64,000 bases of DNA from Shewanella frigidimarina (lineage in GTDB: Bacteria > Pseudomonadota > Gammaproteobacteria > Enterobacterales > Shewanellaceae), in assembly GCF_003797125.1 (NCBI RefSeq), contig NZ_RKKE01000001.1:744001-808000 (forward strand). The letters run 5' to 3'. Position numbers and translations under genes: made by a program. Below are positions 27,327 through 35,644 of the stretch, piece by piece (within the stretch, counting starts at the first letter, position 1; the number at the start of each line of letters is the position of its first letter). The notes below the pieces were generated by a model that saw nothing but the letters and a program-made list of their open reading frames with translations, was not told the origin of the DNA and searched no databases.

Positions 27327-28544
27327 ATGAAAAAACTAAGTCGAAATGAAAGACTGGCTGTTATTCTCAAGTTGCTTAACATGCATAAAGAACTGTCTAA
27401 CCAAAAAATATCCACATTACTGGCGGTAACAGCTAAAACGGTTCGTTGTGATCTCGTTCAACTGGAAAAAGACGGCCTGGTAAAACGAGTTCATGGCGGA
27501 GTCTGTCAGTCTGAAGGGGTGGATATCAAAAAGTATAGCTTGGATGCCATGTTGGCAGAATTACTCGACCGCAGCATACTGAACGACAGCATGGCACTCG
27601 ACTCAAACCAAGGTAGATTAATCAAAATGAAACATAATATATTTGTACTTGGCTCATTCAATGTCGATATTGTTGCGAATCTAGCACGTTTCCCCCAACC
27701 AGGTGAGACCTTGCATTCAAGTAGCAGCAGTATTGGCGCTGGCGGAAAAGGGGCAAACCAAGCTTATGCTGCGGCTAAAAATGGTGCCAATGTTAGCTTC
27801 ATGACTAAAATTGGTACTGATCAATTTAGCCAATTTGCGCGCCAACATCTCAGCAGTACCGGCATAGACAATACGATTATCCTCGAGTCCTCAACTAGCC
27901 CGACTGGTACCGCGCTGATTTATGTTAGTGAACAAGCTGGCGAGAATATGATTGCGGTCAACGAAGGCGCAAACATGACGCTGACCGATGATGAAATACA
28001 CTCAGCCAAACAGCATATTATTAATGCACAACTGTTTTTAACCCAACTTGAAACCAACTTTGATGCTATCAAGCTCGCGATGAGCATTGCCAAAGACAAC
28101 GGTGCTAAAGTGATCCTCAATCCGGCGCCATATCATCAAAGAACTCTCGAGTTATTACCTTTAGTTGATATGATCACTCCTAATGAAACAGAAGCTTCGT
28201 TAATGACTGGGATCTCAGTAACCGATCTAGACAGTGCTAAGCAGGCCGCTATTGCAATACATGCCTTAGGCGTAACGTCGGTGGTGATTACTCGCGGATC
28301 TGATGGGGTATTATTTTATGAAAACGATCAATTTACCCTAATCGAGGTGTTAAAAAGCGCGGTTGTTGATACCACTGGTGCAGGCGATGCTTTTAATGGC
28401 GCTTTGGTCGCCGAGCTTGCTAGAGGCAGTACACTGCATCAGGCCGCTAAATATGCCAACGCTTATGCGTCACTCGCTGTTGAGCGCCTAGGCGCAGCAA
28501 ACATGCCAGATGGCTCACTTGTGGCAGCTAGACTTAATGCTTAA
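27327..28544 (+). CDS. DeoR-type HTH fused to ribokinase (PfkB family)
   Basis: The chosen start at 27327 gives 405 residues starting MKKLSRNERL; an upstream ATG at 27270 would add 19, and neither has a good ribosome-binding site. Residues 1-60 are a DeoR winged helix-turn-helix (VTAKTVRCDLVQLEKDGLVKRVHGG). Residues 60-100 are a linker, and 101-405 a ribokinase: GSFNVDIV, GAGGKGANQA, NPAP, TPNE and the catalytic block DTTGAGDAFNGAL. Ribokinase makes ribose 5-phosphate from ribose. Usual ribokinases are about 300 residues, so the added HTH suggests a regulator-enzyme. Met101 could also start an enzyme-only form. It is convergent with a nucleoside hydrolase, which releases ribose. Confidence 0.88.
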   Translation: MKKLSRNERLAVILKLLNMHKELSNQKISTLLAVTAKTVRCDLVQLEKDGLVKRVHGGVCQSEGVDIKKYSLDAMLAELLDRSILNDSMALDSNQGRLIKMKHNIFVLGSFNVDIVANLARFPQPGETLHSSSSSIGAGGKGANQAYAAAKNGANVSFMTKIGTDQFSQFARQHLSSTGIDNTIILESSTSPTGTALIYVSEQAGENMIAVNEGANMTLTDDEIHSAKQHIINAQLFLTQLETNFDAIKLAMSIAKDNGAKVILNPAPYHQRTLELLPLVDMITPNETEASLMTGISVTDLDSAKQAAIAIHALGVTSVVITRGSDGVLFYENDQFTLIEVLKSAVVDTTGAGDAFNGALVAELARGSTLHQAAKYANAYASLAVERLGAANMPDGSLVAARLNA

Positions 28545-28609
28545 TAGCGAGTGCTGATTTCTAATGTAAAGCGCTAATGTAAAACACTAGAGTCGAACGC
28601 CCATGAAAA

Positions 28610-28629
28610 AGCGCAGTGATTACTGCGCT
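28610..28629. terminator. Hairpin between convergent ribokinase and nucleoside hydrolase genes
   Basis: AGCGCAGT-GATT-ACTGCGCT is a perfect 8-bp stem. Preceding A-rich sequence gives a T tract for the minus strand; the plus-strand T tract is weak. Confidence 0.6.
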
Positions 28630-28668
28630 CATTTGTAAGCGGTATTAGCCCGCCAGATGCCGACAGTG

Positions 28669-29643
28669 CTATTTCAATCTTACGGCATAATTGATAATAC
28701 TGTGGCGATATAATTCCAACAGTTCGGCATCTTTCACCGTAACAGCAACCTGTTGTGGTGCTTGGTTCATCCATTCATCATGCGGGTAAACACGGTCATC
28801 AATCTTCTGAATGGTCATTCCTTCGGCAACACCATCGACAACGACTCGTATTGGCCCTTCTCTAAGCGTGAACAACTCTGGATTAATCACATAGGCAATG
28901 GCGGATGGGTCGTGCACATGGCAAGCTTCTAAGCCCACTTTTTCACTATAAAACCTCAAATAGAACCGGCTAACATCCCAAATAAATTGGCCAACGTCGC
29001 CTGCATTGTCACGTAATTGGTCAAGATAATCACGAGTAAAAAAGCTTTGTTCAGTCACGTCTAAACCAATCACAACCACAGGCCATGAGGCCGTCAACAC
29101 CATATCAGCAGCATGAGGATCATCGTGTACATTAGCTTCGGCAAAAGGGGTCACATTGCCACGATGACCGTTCTCACCAAAAGCGCCACCCATAATGACC
29201 ACCTTGTTAACTAAGTCGACAATGCTTGGGTCAGCCTGAAGCGCTAGCGCAAGGTTAGTTAACGGACCGATGGCCACTAAAGTAATCTCACCAGGCTCCG
29301 CCTTTACAGCGTCAATGATGTATTGATACGCAGGCCGCGGATCAGCTTGACCTTCTACTTCGGCTGGGACATTCACATCACCAAAGCCACCTTCTCCGTG
29401 TACAACGACAGTTGGGCCAACTGGAGGTCGAACGATAGGCTTACTCGCGCCAGTGACAATATCGGCTTGCAACTGAAATTTTTGTTTAAGATAAAGCGCG
29501 TTACGGGTCGCATTTTCAATGGTTACATTGCCATAAATAGTAGTAATAGCCTTAAGTTCAATATCGGGGTGTGCTTCGGCAAACAGAATAGCAAATACAT
29601 CATCAATACCGGGATCTGTGTCTAATATTATTTTAGTTTTCAT
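28669..29643 (-). CDS. Inosine/uridine-preferring nucleoside hydrolase (Rih type)
   Basis: The start at 29643 gives 324 residues; a GTG at 29652 would add three and is also possible. The calcium-binding signature DTDPGIDDVFAI stands at residues 6-17, with later GPLTNLALAL, MGGAF and the FAEANVHDDPHAA block. It hydrolyses ribonucleosides to base and ribose. Together with the convergent ribokinase fusion it makes a two-step ribose salvage route. A distant GAAC-N6-GTTC site lies 233 bp upstream and matches one upstream of the ribokinase gene. Base preference cannot be read from the sequence. Confidence 0.92.
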   Translation of the reverse strand: MKTKIILDTDPGIDDVFAILFAEAHPDIELKAITTIYGNVTIENATRNALYLKQKFQLQADIVTGASKPIVRPPVGPTVVVHGEGGFGDVNVPAEVEGQADPRPAYQYIIDAVKAEPGEITLVAIGPLTNLALALQADPSIVDLVNKVVIMGGAFGENGHRGNVTPFAEANVHDDPHAADMVLTASWPVVVIGLDVTEQSFFTRDYLDQLRDNAGDVGQFIWDVSRFYLRFYSEKVGLEACHVHDPSAIAYVINPELFTLREGPIRVVVDGVAEGMTIQKIDDRVYPHDEWMNQAPQQVAVTVKDAELLELYRHSIINYAVRLK

Positions 29644-29875
29644 GGGGATCACTGTCCTACTTTTATTAAGTAAATCGATACACTATAAGGTTTTACTGAA
29701 TATCCTGCTATGAGATTCACAGGCCTTTCAATGCATACCAACAAGATATTCGAAGATGATTAACGACTGCGACAAACGAACTGTTACAGGATCTTGAGAG
29801 TCATTAAAGCCCTTGGCACTATACAAAAATAGTGCACAAAGAAGTGTGATTACTCGTCAAACTTTTATCTGTAAA

Positions 29876-29894
29876 TGAACATAATGGTTCACTT
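29876..29894. promoter_or_regulatory. Putative operator TGAAC-N6-GTTCA upstream of the nucleoside hydrolase
   Basis: TGAAC-ATAATG-GTTCA with flanking CTT. It shares the half-sites, 6-base spacing and the right flank ACTT with the site at 27249-27266. It lies about 233 bp from the hydrolase start, far for a simple operator. Confidence 0.4.
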
Positions 29895-30147
29895 ACACGT
29901 GTGCAACTAACTATGACAAATGCATCAGCGATAACATCACTTTATTAAACACCTACAGATATTCATTTCAGGCGTAGATGAGTAAATCCACTCTACAGCT
30001 TAGTTTTGCCGTCAATACATTCATTAACCTAATCTGGCTCAATAAGTTAGTTTTTAGCTGCAATGCACTAGTCCAATCATTTTGCCTCAGTCATTAATGT
30101 AACCTCTTAATCCGAGTTGAGGTTAATTTACAATACATCAAAAAGTA

Positions 30148-30220
30148 AAGCTTACTTGACAACCACTAATAGATTGCAATAACTTAAAGTCAAGCTTAGT
30201 TGACATAATGACAACTAAGC
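30148..30220. promoter_or_regulatory. Putative XRE operator: direct and inverted repeats
   Basis: AAGCTTACTTGACA (30148-30161) and AAGCTTAGTTGACA (30192-30205) are direct repeats differing at one base, 44 bp apart (four helical turns). The second forms a perfect 9-bp inverted repeat, GCTTAGTTG-N9-CAACTAAGC (30194-30220). The first copy overlaps the -35 and the second covers the expected transcription start, the classic layout for autorepression by the XRE protein encoded downstream. Confidence 0.6.
30156..30185 (+). promoter_or_regulatory. Likely promoter of the membrane protein/XRE pair
   Basis: A perfect -35 TTGACA (30156-30161), 18 bp, then TAACTT (30180-30185) as a weak -10. The transcription start would then fall at the left edge of the inverted repeat at 30194-30220. 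Confidence 0.5.
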
Positions 30221-30241
30221 ACGACCAAAGGGATGTTGATA

Positions 30242-30658
30242 ATGTCACCATTAACACAAAATCAAGACTGGAAAAATACCAACAAACATAATACAACTCG
30301 TTTAGCTAAATGGACCCTAGCGTGGGTGATAAGTATGGCCGTCGCTAACTTTGGTCCACAATTTATTTGGCAGCAAGATTTAATCACCATAATGGCCATA
30401 GGCACTAATTTCATGATGGGTATTGGGATGATTTTAGCCAATAGACGCCAACTACTTGGCTTAGATGAATTGCAGCAAAAGATTCAATTAAATGCGATGG
30501 GCCTCAGTCTGGGGGTGGGGCTAATTGTTGGCTTGAGCTACTCAAATTTAGACACGACAAACTTAATAGCAAGTCACGCGGAAATTTCTCATTTGGTGAT
30601 CATTATGGGGCTAACCTATTTAGTCGGTATTATTCTAGGCCATAGGAAGTATCAATGA
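30242..30658 (+). CDS. Small four-helix membrane protein paired with an XRE regulator
   Basis: The start at 30242 gives 138 residues. AAAGGG ends ten bases before this ATG but touches an earlier ATG at 30233. Hydrophobic segments at about 24-44, 50-68, 86-104 and 113-132 suggest four membrane helices, with a hydrophilic charged N-terminus. The loop RRQLLGLDELQQKIQLNA between helices 2 and 3 is typical of small integral membrane proteins found beside XRE regulators. The stop overlaps the XRE start (ATGA), so the two are translationally coupled. The function is unknown. Confidence 0.75.
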   Translation: MSPLTQNQDWKNTNKHNTTRLAKWTLAWVISMAVANFGPQFIWQQDLITIMAIGTNFMMGIGMILANRRQLLGLDELQQKIQLNAMGLSLGVGLIVGLSYSNLDTTNLIASHAEISHLVIIMGLTYLVGIILGHRKYQ

Positions 30659-30849
30659 AAAATCGCCTAAAAGTGCTCAGGGCAGAACAAGACTTGACCC
30701 AAGCACAACTAGCAGACTTACTTGATGTGTCCCGGCAAACAGTCAACGCGATCGAAACCGGTAAGTTTGATCCGAGTTTGCCATTGGCCTTTAAAGCGGC
30801 ACGTTTATTCAAGTTACCGATTGAAAGTATCTTTGAAGACGAGCAATAA
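30655..30849 (+). CDS. Small XRE-family helix-turn-helix regulator
   Basis: A 64-residue protein made almost wholly of a Cro/CI-like helix-turn-helix: LKVLRAEQDLTQAQLADLLD, then VSRQTVNAIETGKFDPSL, ending KLPIESIFEDEQ. This compact type often controls an adjacent membrane-protein gene. It overlaps the upstream gene by four bases. The repeats at 30148-30220 are the likely binding sites. It resembles a two-gene regulator/membrane module, not a classical toxin-antitoxin pair, since the partner is larger and polytopic. Confidence 0.88.
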   Translation: MKNRLKVLRAEQDLTQAQLADLLDVSRQTVNAIETGKFDPSLPLAFKAARLFKLPIESIFEDEQ

Positions 30850-30931
30850 AGCTAAGGCTGTCACTAAGCAGAAAATACAGGCTAGTTAATTAACCCATTC
30901 AATAAACTGGTTAGTATCATTGTAAATGCCG

Positions 30932-31810
30932 CTACAAACCCCGTTGCCATTCTTTTCGCAACGGGATCATTCCGTGTAATGCCTGCTCAATTTGAGTGAT
31001 TAATGCAGACTTATCTTTGCCTAAAATACCTTTAAGCACTAAATAGTTCGAAGCATGATCTGAACGAAAAATGGTTTTATCCAACTTCAGATGGCTCAAT
31101 AGCGTGTGCATTTCTGTCAATAAACCGCTTTGATCTGGCAATACAAACTTACCATCAAAAACATTATCCATGCGCTCAGTTCCCAGCGGTAATGTTACCA
31201 CCAGTGTGGATAAATAATCGGGCTGAGCCGCATTCATTAATTCAGCAGAGGCTATCGCATGTTGACGAGATAACTGCACACCACCTAATCCCATGAGAAT
31301 CATCACTGATGATTTTATGCCTGCTTGGCTAATCTTCTGTAACGCAGCTAAAGATGAGGCAAACGTTTCGCCTTTTTTAATGCGTCCAAGCACTTCATCA
31401 TCACCGCTTTCACAGCCAATATACAAAATAGATAAACCCATTTGTCGTAATTGTGCTAATTGCTCAACCGTTTTATTGCTTAGGTTACGCGGGAGACAAT
31501 AACTGCTAATCCGAGTGACATGAGGCAGATGAGTATTAATCAATTCACAAATCGCTTTTAAACGATTAAACGGTAACGTCATCGCATCACCATCGGCTAA
31601 AAAAACACGGTTAAATGGATAACCAGATGCGGCAGCAGTAATAATATCATCTTCAATTTTATCGAGTTTCTGTGCTCTAAACTGTTTTTGTGGCTGGGTA
31701 TACATGTCGCAAAAACTGCACTGATTCCAGCTACAACCATTGGAAACCTGTAAAATTAATGACTTTCCCTCTGAAGGAGGACGAAATACTGGTTCAATGT
31801 AATTAAGCAT
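30932..31810 (-). CDS. Radical SAM protein
   Basis: The start at 31810 gives 292 residues (MLNYIEPVFRPPSEG); a TTG at 31822 would add four. The iron-sulfur motif is C-SWNQ-C-SF-C (about residues 27-35), with four residues in the first gap, not the textbook three. It is followed by DMYTQ. A FLADGDA block and a VMILMGLGG block fit the SAM-binding barrel of the Elp3/HemN-like group (COG1032). The substrate is unknown and neighbours give no clue. The C-terminal 60 residues (KTIFRSDHASNYLVLKGILGKDK) look conserved and may define the subfamily. Confidence 0.85.
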   Translation of the reverse strand: MLNYIEPVFRPPSEGKSLILQVSNGCSWNQCSFCDMYTQPQKQFRAQKLDKIEDDIITAAASGYPFNRVFLADGDAMTLPFNRLKAICELINTHLPHVTRISSYCLPRNLSNKTVEQLAQLRQMGLSILYIGCESGDDEVLGRIKKGETFASSLAALQKISQAGIKSSVMILMGLGGVQLSRQHAIASAELMNAAQPDYLSTLVVTLPLGTERMDNVFDGKFVLPDQSGLLTEMHTLLSHLKLDKTIFRSDHASNYLVLKGILGKDKSALITQIEQALHGMIPLRKEWQRGL

Positions 31811-31965
31811 CAGAGTGTCCAAATTGATGAAAATGTGAGTTAGCTAATGAAATTTGGGATTTTTCATACAAAATGCGTTCAAAAAACTATCATTCAAAAG
31901 TATTATTGTTATAGTAATGTTGTAAACAATAAATAAGCCATTCAAAAGACTTAGGTGAAAGGATT

Positions 31966-32223
31966 ATGACTCAAGTTGCATACCAAATAAATGATCGACG
32001 TGACAAGGATGTAATTCATCACGATGAGCATTGGAATTTAACCACAGCAGACCAAAAACTCGCACTGTATGACTTACATCGTTATGGTTATCGATTATTG
32101 TTCGTTCGTCATATGCTTAAAGGGCCAGTCGCTGTCATTAGTCAGCAAGATGATATCGCAGCCATTTACGCCGACGGTGAAGTCGATTTAAGGCCCTTAA
32201 TTACCCTTAGAGAATCTCACTAA
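31966..32223 (+). CDS. Short conserved hypothetical protein
   Basis: An 85-residue soluble protein rich in His, Asp and Arg (INDRRDKDVIHHDEHWNLTTADQKLALYDLHRYGYRLLFVRH), ending in an alpha/beta segment. A good ribosome-binding site (GAAAGGA) precedes ATG and an intrinsic terminator follows, so it is a real single gene. No known domain is recognised. Confidence 0.7.
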   Translation: MTQVAYQINDRRDKDVIHHDEHWNLTTADQKLALYDLHRYGYRLLFVRHMLKGPVAVISQQDDIAAIYADGEVDLRPLITLRESH

Positions 32224-32252
32224 CGCCTTTAAAAATGATTTCGCGTTATAAA

Positions 32253-32280
32253 AAAACCTACCGATGTTATGGTAGGTTTT
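32253..32280. terminator. Intrinsic terminator
   Basis: AAAACCTACC-GATGTTAT-GGTAGGTTTT is a perfect 10-bp stem with an 8-nt loop. It sits between convergent genes and has A/T arms for both directions. Confidence 0.85.
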
Positions 32281-32289
32281 AGCGTCTCT

Positions 32290-32949
32290 TTATGATTTTC
32301 GAGTTAACTTATAAACGGCTTCATTAAGCCAAGGCACGTGTTTATTCATAAACCTCGGATTGTCAGCCAGTACATCAACACACTCCAACAATTCAACATC
32401 AAAATATGGCGTTAAATAGCTTTCAACCCAACGTGGACTGACTGCAAATGGTGGCCCTTTTAGAGTCTCTTGTAAGTAATCTAGGGTGATTAATAAGCCA
32501 CTTACATTCGCCGGTATAAGCGCAGCGAGTGCTTTAACATATTGTTGGCGCATTTCTTCTGGCCAAGCAATCAGGGCAGCACGATCGTAAAAACCACTAA
32601 TCGACGCTGTTGCACTTTTAGGGAGAGTAAAAATATCACCTTGATATAAGGTCACTTGATCGGTAGAAAAGACCACATGTTCGTCGGTATGATTGACTTG
32701 ATAAGTCAGACCATTGTCGGTAAAAAATTGTTCAACCGCGAGGGTATTGAGTTCACATCCAAGCACAGCATGACGCTGCTCGGCCAAATAAAACATATCC
32801 AACGATTTACCACATAGAGGAACGAATACCTCAGTGTTTTCATTCAAACCAATATGCGACCAATATTTTACTAAAAAAGGGTTCACTTGGTTTTGGTGAA
32901 AACCAATTTGTTGTAACTGCCATTTTTCATGCCAAAAGCTGGGTTCCAT
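32290..32949 (-). CDS. tpm: Thiopurine S-methyltransferase family protein
   Basis: A 219-residue protein of the usual length for bacterial Tpm. It opens with [19 protein letters not shown], the family N-terminus, then [15 protein letters not shown] (SAM-binding motif I), LGCELN, and [18 protein letters not shown]. It transfers methyl from SAM to sulfur, and in bacteria also to selenium or tellurium compounds. It stands alone, convergent with the 85-residue gene. Confidence 0.94.
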   Translation of the reverse strand: MEPSFWHEKWQLQQIGFHQNQVNPFLVKYWSHIGLNENTEVFVPLCGKSLDMFYLAEQRHAVLGCELNTLAVEQFFTDNGLTYQVNHTDEHVVFSTDQVTLYQGDIFTLPKSATASISGFYDRAALIAWPEEMRQQYVKALAALIPANVSGLLITLDYLQETLKGPPFAVSPRWVESYLTPYFDVELLECVDVLADNPRFMNKHVPWLNEAVYKLTRKS

Positions 32950-33047
32950 GATGCTATTCTTCAGTCAAGTTGCTAATGAGATGCAGGCTACTTTAAAGAC
33001 TAAAAAAAATGGATGCAACCTCCCTTGATGATTTGGCATTCAACTTA

Positions 33048-33395
33048 CTAGGCTTTACCGTCTAGAGTCATTTGTACTTGCCTTAACCAACGACAGTTTT
33101 CACATTGGCACTTTCTACGCGACATATGATGCGGGCTTAAATTTGAGTCAATGTAATCGACCGCGATTAATAATTGTTGCTTTAATTGGTCAACCGACTT
33201 CATTTCAAGCGCAACCATTTCATCGTTATGATTAATCCACAAACACTCCTCTCCCTGATGACAGGTTATGCATTGCTCATCACTTTGATTAAAAAACACT
33301 GCATGGGGACAATGGGTAACTTCCATTGATTGTAAAATTCGCTGCCGAGGAAAATTAAACAACTGAATTAAATCAGTTTTATTTATATTATGCAT
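33048..33395 (-). CDS. Cysteine-rich hypothetical protein
   Basis: The start at 33395 gives 115 residues: AGAGG lies five bases before this ATG but overlaps the ATG at 33407. Seven or more cysteines occur in two clusters: CPHAVFF...CITCHQGEEC (about 27-47) and CQCENC (about 97-102). This suggests a zinc or iron-sulfur binding fold. No signal peptide and no membrane segment are seen. It lies about 100 bp upstream of tpm on the same strand. The family is not recognised. Confidence 0.7.
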   Translation of the reverse strand: MHNINKTDLIQLFNFPRQRILQSMEVTHCPHAVFFNQSDEQCITCHQGEECLWINHNDEMVALEMKSVDQLKQQLLIAVDYIDSNLSPHHMSRRKCQCENCRWLRQVQMTLDGKA

Positions 33396-33687
33396 ATAAC
33401 CTCTCATAAAATCGTTAATTAACTATTACAGCCATAGTACCTAGTGTTGATTGATTTTGATTTGATATAGGTCAAGGTTTACTTATCGTAATTTTTTAGA
33501 TAGGAAGCGACCATTTACAAATCAAAAAGCTTGCTCACAAAACAATACTGGGCGGTTTTTAGTAAAAGAACAGCCATGTTTAAATAGACTGCGCTGATGT
33601 GTGGATGGAATCTGTTGTTTTATATAAGAAGCACTTGCCGCAGTAAGGTTAATCAAGGTTTAATGGGCTTAAAAAGGAGGCTTACCT

Positions 33688-35520
33688 TTGCAAACACCGC
33701 AACTGCAACACTTTTATATCAATGAAGAGCAGTCCATCTATCTGCTCAGCGCCAATGATGCACGTAAGCATAAGGCCTGGATTCGCCTGTGTAAGCAACA
33801 GCTGAGTAAATTGGGATATCAGCAAATTGAATTTATTGGTAAGGGAGCCTATGGCTTTGTGTTTGCGGGTATCAATGAATTTAGCCAATCACATGTGTTT
33901 AAATTCTCAAGGGTAAATTTACCTCAAAGCGTCCAAGATAGGCTTGAAGAAGAAGCCTATATGCTTAGCCAAGTAAAACACCCAAACATACCAGGGGCGA
34001 TAAAATTTGAACGGGTTGGTAAGCAAGGCATTTTAGTAATGGAGCGGGCTCAAGGCGAAGACCTCGACAAGATTTGCCAACGATTAGGCGCTTTGCCACC
34101 AGTAATGGTCGTCAGTATCGCGAGACAATTAGCCAATATTTTATATTATCTTCGTAAAGGTAAGCCTTTAGTGCATGGCGATATTAAGCCATCTAACTTG
34201 GTTTATGATATTGAAACCGACAAATTGTCGTTAATTGATTGGGGCTCTGCTGTATTTGCTCAGCGAGATGAACACGGCCGCGCGGTTGATGACAATGTCA
34301 TGTCCTTACTATCAAGCGACCAACAGCACACTAACGCGCGTATGGGCGATGTGTATTTTATTGGTGACGAACAATTGAGCGGTGCGTTATCTACGCCTCG
34401 ATTTGACGAACAAGGCGCTGCTGCAACCTTATATGCACTCGCGTCAGGACAAATTAGTCGTTTCGGCACAAAAATCATTCCTGCAACCAGCATAGGGTTA
34501 CCTATCGAACTGGCAAAAATACTTGATGCAATGCTCAGTGATGATGTTGAACGGCGCAATCTTGCGGGTGATTACTTTCTCAAAAGTCTACGCCACAGTC
34601 ATCGAATGCATTTGCCGATACTATCCACTCCCCCCCTCGCCCCCGACATTCCGGTATGGGCTCAACCGCGTTCGAAAGCCGTCGAAACGGTGAGTTACAG
34701 CTCGCGTAAATCGTTTTTGAAAGAGCACAATACTCAAGATCCCATTGCCAAAATGGATGATGTGCAATTAGAGAAATATTATCGCAATTTTATGGTGGGT
34801 ATGGCCGATACCGAAAAAGGCTTTATTGCCGCAGTAGGCCGTTTAGCACAGTATCCTATCGTCGGCGGTTTGGTGATCCATTGGCAAGAGTCTGGCGTGT
34901 TTATCGACTCCAATTTAGCCATCTACGATCCAGACAGTAAAGCGCCGCTCGTGTTAGCGGTAAATAATATGGTCACCATGGCGCGAGGAATTAAGCGGAT
35001 TGGGGTGTTCAAAGCTTGCTTTTTTAATGCCAAAGACACCTTACACCTTGAGCGAAAAAGTACCGAGCACCAATATAAAATAACCGGTGAACTGCAAATG
35101 CCGTTTGAAGTCGGTGATGTGCCCACCTTGGAAGATAAATCTCGGCTGCACTCATACTTTGAAGACGGTAAAGATCCGGAAGAAAACTTGGAACTGCCAG
35201 CAGAAATCATGACTGAACTTGGGTGGTTAAATCAAATCCATCATACTGGCTGTATTATCTTTGAAGCGTTACCAAACCATTTAAAAATCCACAGTTATTT
35301 ACGTTTATTAAATCCACGAAAACAAGCAGCATTTCGAGCCTGTTTGGATAGAATTATGACTCACGCAAATAAAATTCAAGGTCATGGTATTTCAGGTTTT
35401 ATGAAACTGCCCTATAAAAACACCCGTCAATTTAGTCATATCGATCGTAAAGCAGATGATTTCTATCCTAGAAACCCTAAAGTCATCGTTGCAGAACCCA
35501 CTTTACCGCAAACAAAATAG
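33688..35520 (+). CDS. Serine/threonine protein kinase with C-terminal domain of unknown function
   Basis: A 610-residue protein. The start is TTG at 33688, supported by AAAAAGGAGG ending seven bases upstream. The kinase domain spans about 45-310: glycine loop GKGAYGFVF (51-59), lysine K72 in FKFSRV, catalytic loop HGDIKPSN, and DWG in place of DFG (IDWGSA). All catalytic residues are present. Residues about 340-600 form a second globular region with no domain I recognise. No membrane segment, so it is cytoplasmic, unlike many PASTA-type kinases. No phosphatase or effector gene is adjacent, so the target is unknown. Confidence 0.88.
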   Translation: MQTPQLQHFYINEEQSIYLLSANDARKHKAWIRLCKQQLSKLGYQQIEFIGKGAYGFVFAGINEFSQSHVFKFSRVNLPQSVQDRLEEEAYMLSQVKHPNIPGAIKFERVGKQGILVMERAQGEDLDKICQRLGALPPVMVVSIARQLANILYYLRKGKPLVHGDIKPSNLVYDIETDKLSLIDWGSAVFAQRDEHGRAVDDNVMSLLSSDQQHTNARMGDVYFIGDEQLSGALSTPRFDEQGAAATLYALASGQISRFGTKIIPATSIGLPIELAKILDAMLSDDVERRNLAGDYFLKSLRHSHRMHLPILSTPPLAPDIPVWAQPRSKAVETVSYSSRKSFLKEHNTQDPIAKMDDVQLEKYYRNFMVGMADTEKGFIAAVGRLAQYPIVGGLVIHWQESGVFIDSNLAIYDPDSKAPLVLAVNNMVTMARGIKRIGVFKACFFNAKDTLHLERKSTEHQYKITGELQMPFEVGDVPTLEDKSRLHSYFEDGKDPEENLELPAEIMTELGWLNQIHHTGCIIFEALPNHLKIHSYLRLLNPRKQAAFRACLDRIMTHANKIQGHGISGFMKLPYKNTRQFSHIDRKADDFYPRNPKVIVAEPTLPQTK

Positions 35521-35565
35521 TCATATTCTAAACGCTATCATCAGGTTATTGCACTGATACAAAGC

Positions 35566-35595
35566 AATACGCGACCCCAATAGAGGTCGCGTATT
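35566..35595. terminator. Hairpin between convergent kinase and protease genes
   Basis: AATACGCGACC-N8-GGTCGCGTATT is a perfect 11-bp stem. A clear T tract is missing, so it may be a weak terminator or a transcript-protecting hairpin. Confidence 0.6.
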
Positions 35596-35644
35596 ATCAG
35601 CTATACATCACTCAACACTCTCACCAAACACTATCAGCCAACAC

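Larger units (their letters stand above)
29644..30241. other. 598-bp divergent intergenic region
   Basis: Holds the upstream region of the nucleoside hydrolase and the promoter-operator of the membrane protein/XRE pair, listed separately. No coding frame is supported in the remainder. Confidence 0.5.

Noticed and set aside
30242..30849. A type II toxin-antitoxin pair
   Set aside because: The partner of the XRE protein is a 138-residue four-helix membrane protein, not a small toxin of a known family; the gene order and overlap fit a regulator/membrane module better.
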